Part shown: positions 63,707 to 64,000 of the stretch, piece after piece
Layout of the letters: each line of letters starts with the position of its first letter
Position numbering within the stretch: the stretch's first letter is position 1
Assembly (NCBI GenBank): GCA_946499505.1
Contig: CAMMSL010000002.1
Span: forward strand, 62,001-126,000
Direction: 5' to 3'
From: an uncultured Lachnoclostridium sp.
Lineage (GTDB): Bacteria > Bacillota > Clostridia > Lachnospirales > Lachnospiraceae
Length of the DNA stretch: 64,000 nucleotides
Program-made: the position numbers and the translations under genes
The notes under the pieces: generated by a model
What the model saw: the letters and a program-made list of their open reading frames with translations, nothing else
The model's database searches: none
Told to the model about the DNA's origin: nothing

Positions 63707-64000
63707 ATGAAAGAGGAATGTCTGATCTGCAAAGCCCCCTTGGAATATCTGAATGAAGATATCGAGATGGAATGTGAACTATGCCACAAAAAAGAAAAAA
63801 GTAAAACAAGATGCATAAACGGCCATTATGTCTGCAACGAATGTCATATGCAGGGGATTGACAGCCTGATCGGCTTATGTCTGAATGAAACATCCGGAAA
63901 TCCGGTGGCGATACTCAACAAAATGATGTCCATGCCGTTCTGCCATATGCATGGGCCGGAGCATCATGTCATGGTGGGGATGGCGCTGCTGACCGCATAT
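63707..64000 (+). CDS. DUF5714-like cysteine-rich protein, cut by window end
   Basis: Ninety-eight residues are visible from ATG 63707 (GAGGAAGG upstream) to the window edge, with no stop. The sequence starts MKEECLICKAPLEYL and shows CELCHKKEKSKTRCINGHYV, CNECH and a later CHMHGPEHH. Pairs of Cys/His suggest metal binding, and the pattern fits DUF5714. It follows the LysO-type gene by 12 bp. Function unknown. Confidence 0.75.
   Translation, partial: MKEECLICKAPLEYLNEDIEMECELCHKKEKSKTRCINGHYVCNECHMQGIDSLIGLCLNETSGNPVAILNKMMSMPFCHMHGPEHHVMVGMALLTAY

Noticed and set aside
1..64000. CRISPR arrays, tRNA or rRNA genes, complete insertion sequences
   Set aside because: No regular repeat-spacer array, cloverleaf, rRNA-like segment or transposase frame was recognised on reading both strands.

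Overview
The window looks like a chromosomal segment of a gut Lachnospiraceae (Clostridia, Firmicutes). The evidence is strong AGGAGG-type ribosome binding sites, Lachnospiraceae-type small proteins (YerC, DUF1836, a small 'YLANAAS' protein, DUF5714), a sortase-type NTPQTGD anchor, YesM/YesN two-component genes next to sugar ABC transporters, and the selenium/molybdenum-linked purine catabolic gene set. Genus and species cannot be fixed from the sequence alone.

Layout. (1) 1-3829: molybdenum hydroxylase genes, a window-truncated Mo-cofactor subunit followed by a fused FAD/2Fe-2S subunit. (2) 3887-19076: a xylan-type glycan locus with a GH43 xylosidase, an ABC sugar importer, a YesM/YesN two-component system, a DUF4340 lipoprotein, a GH120 xylosidase and a large wall-anchored ricin/beta-propeller protein. 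(3) 19126-20296: a frameshifted ATP-binding regulator and debris. (4) 20327-39960: a purine (xanthine/uric acid) degradation island. A minus-strand arm encodes a PAS-HTH regulator, ygeX, ygeY, ygeW, a RidA protein and carbamate kinase. A plus-strand arm encodes ssnA, an NCS2 permease, ygfK, a hydantoinase/dihydropyrimidinase, yqeC, a yqeB-mocA fusion, a ferredoxin and a selenium-dependent-type xanthine dehydrogenase. The 386-bp divergent control region holds two copies of one paired palindrome. (5) 40081-45885: a visibly AT-richer galactan locus (LacI regulator, GH53 galactanase, ABC importer, GH53 remnant), then degraded sequence to 46483. (6) 46484-51406: small proteins, then a MocA-like/ModE-like fusion protein and modABC for molybdate uptake. 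(7) 51462-64000: a MATE transporter, an orphan NMT1-type binding protein and housekeeping genes (PHP phosphatase, YerC, DUF1836, PcrA, RlmD, LysO-type exporter, DUF5714).

How it fits together. Molybdate taken up by ModABC would supply the molybdopterin cofactor. YqeB, YqeC and the MocA domains are cofactor-maturation factors for selenium-dependent Mo hydroxylases. Purines enter through the NCS2 permease and are oxidised or opened by XDH, YgfK, SsnA and the hydantoinase. YgeX, YgeY and YgeW then act on amino-acid-like and carbamoyl intermediates, and carbamate kinase recovers ATP from carbamoyl phosphate. This role of the cluster is established from published work on gut anaerobes; the exact substrates of several members are inference here. 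The most notable new observations are the architecture of the purine control region, a canonical promoter feeding straight into a terminator beside it, tandem structured repeats in the ygeX leader, several domain fusions, and a palindrome over the modA promoter.
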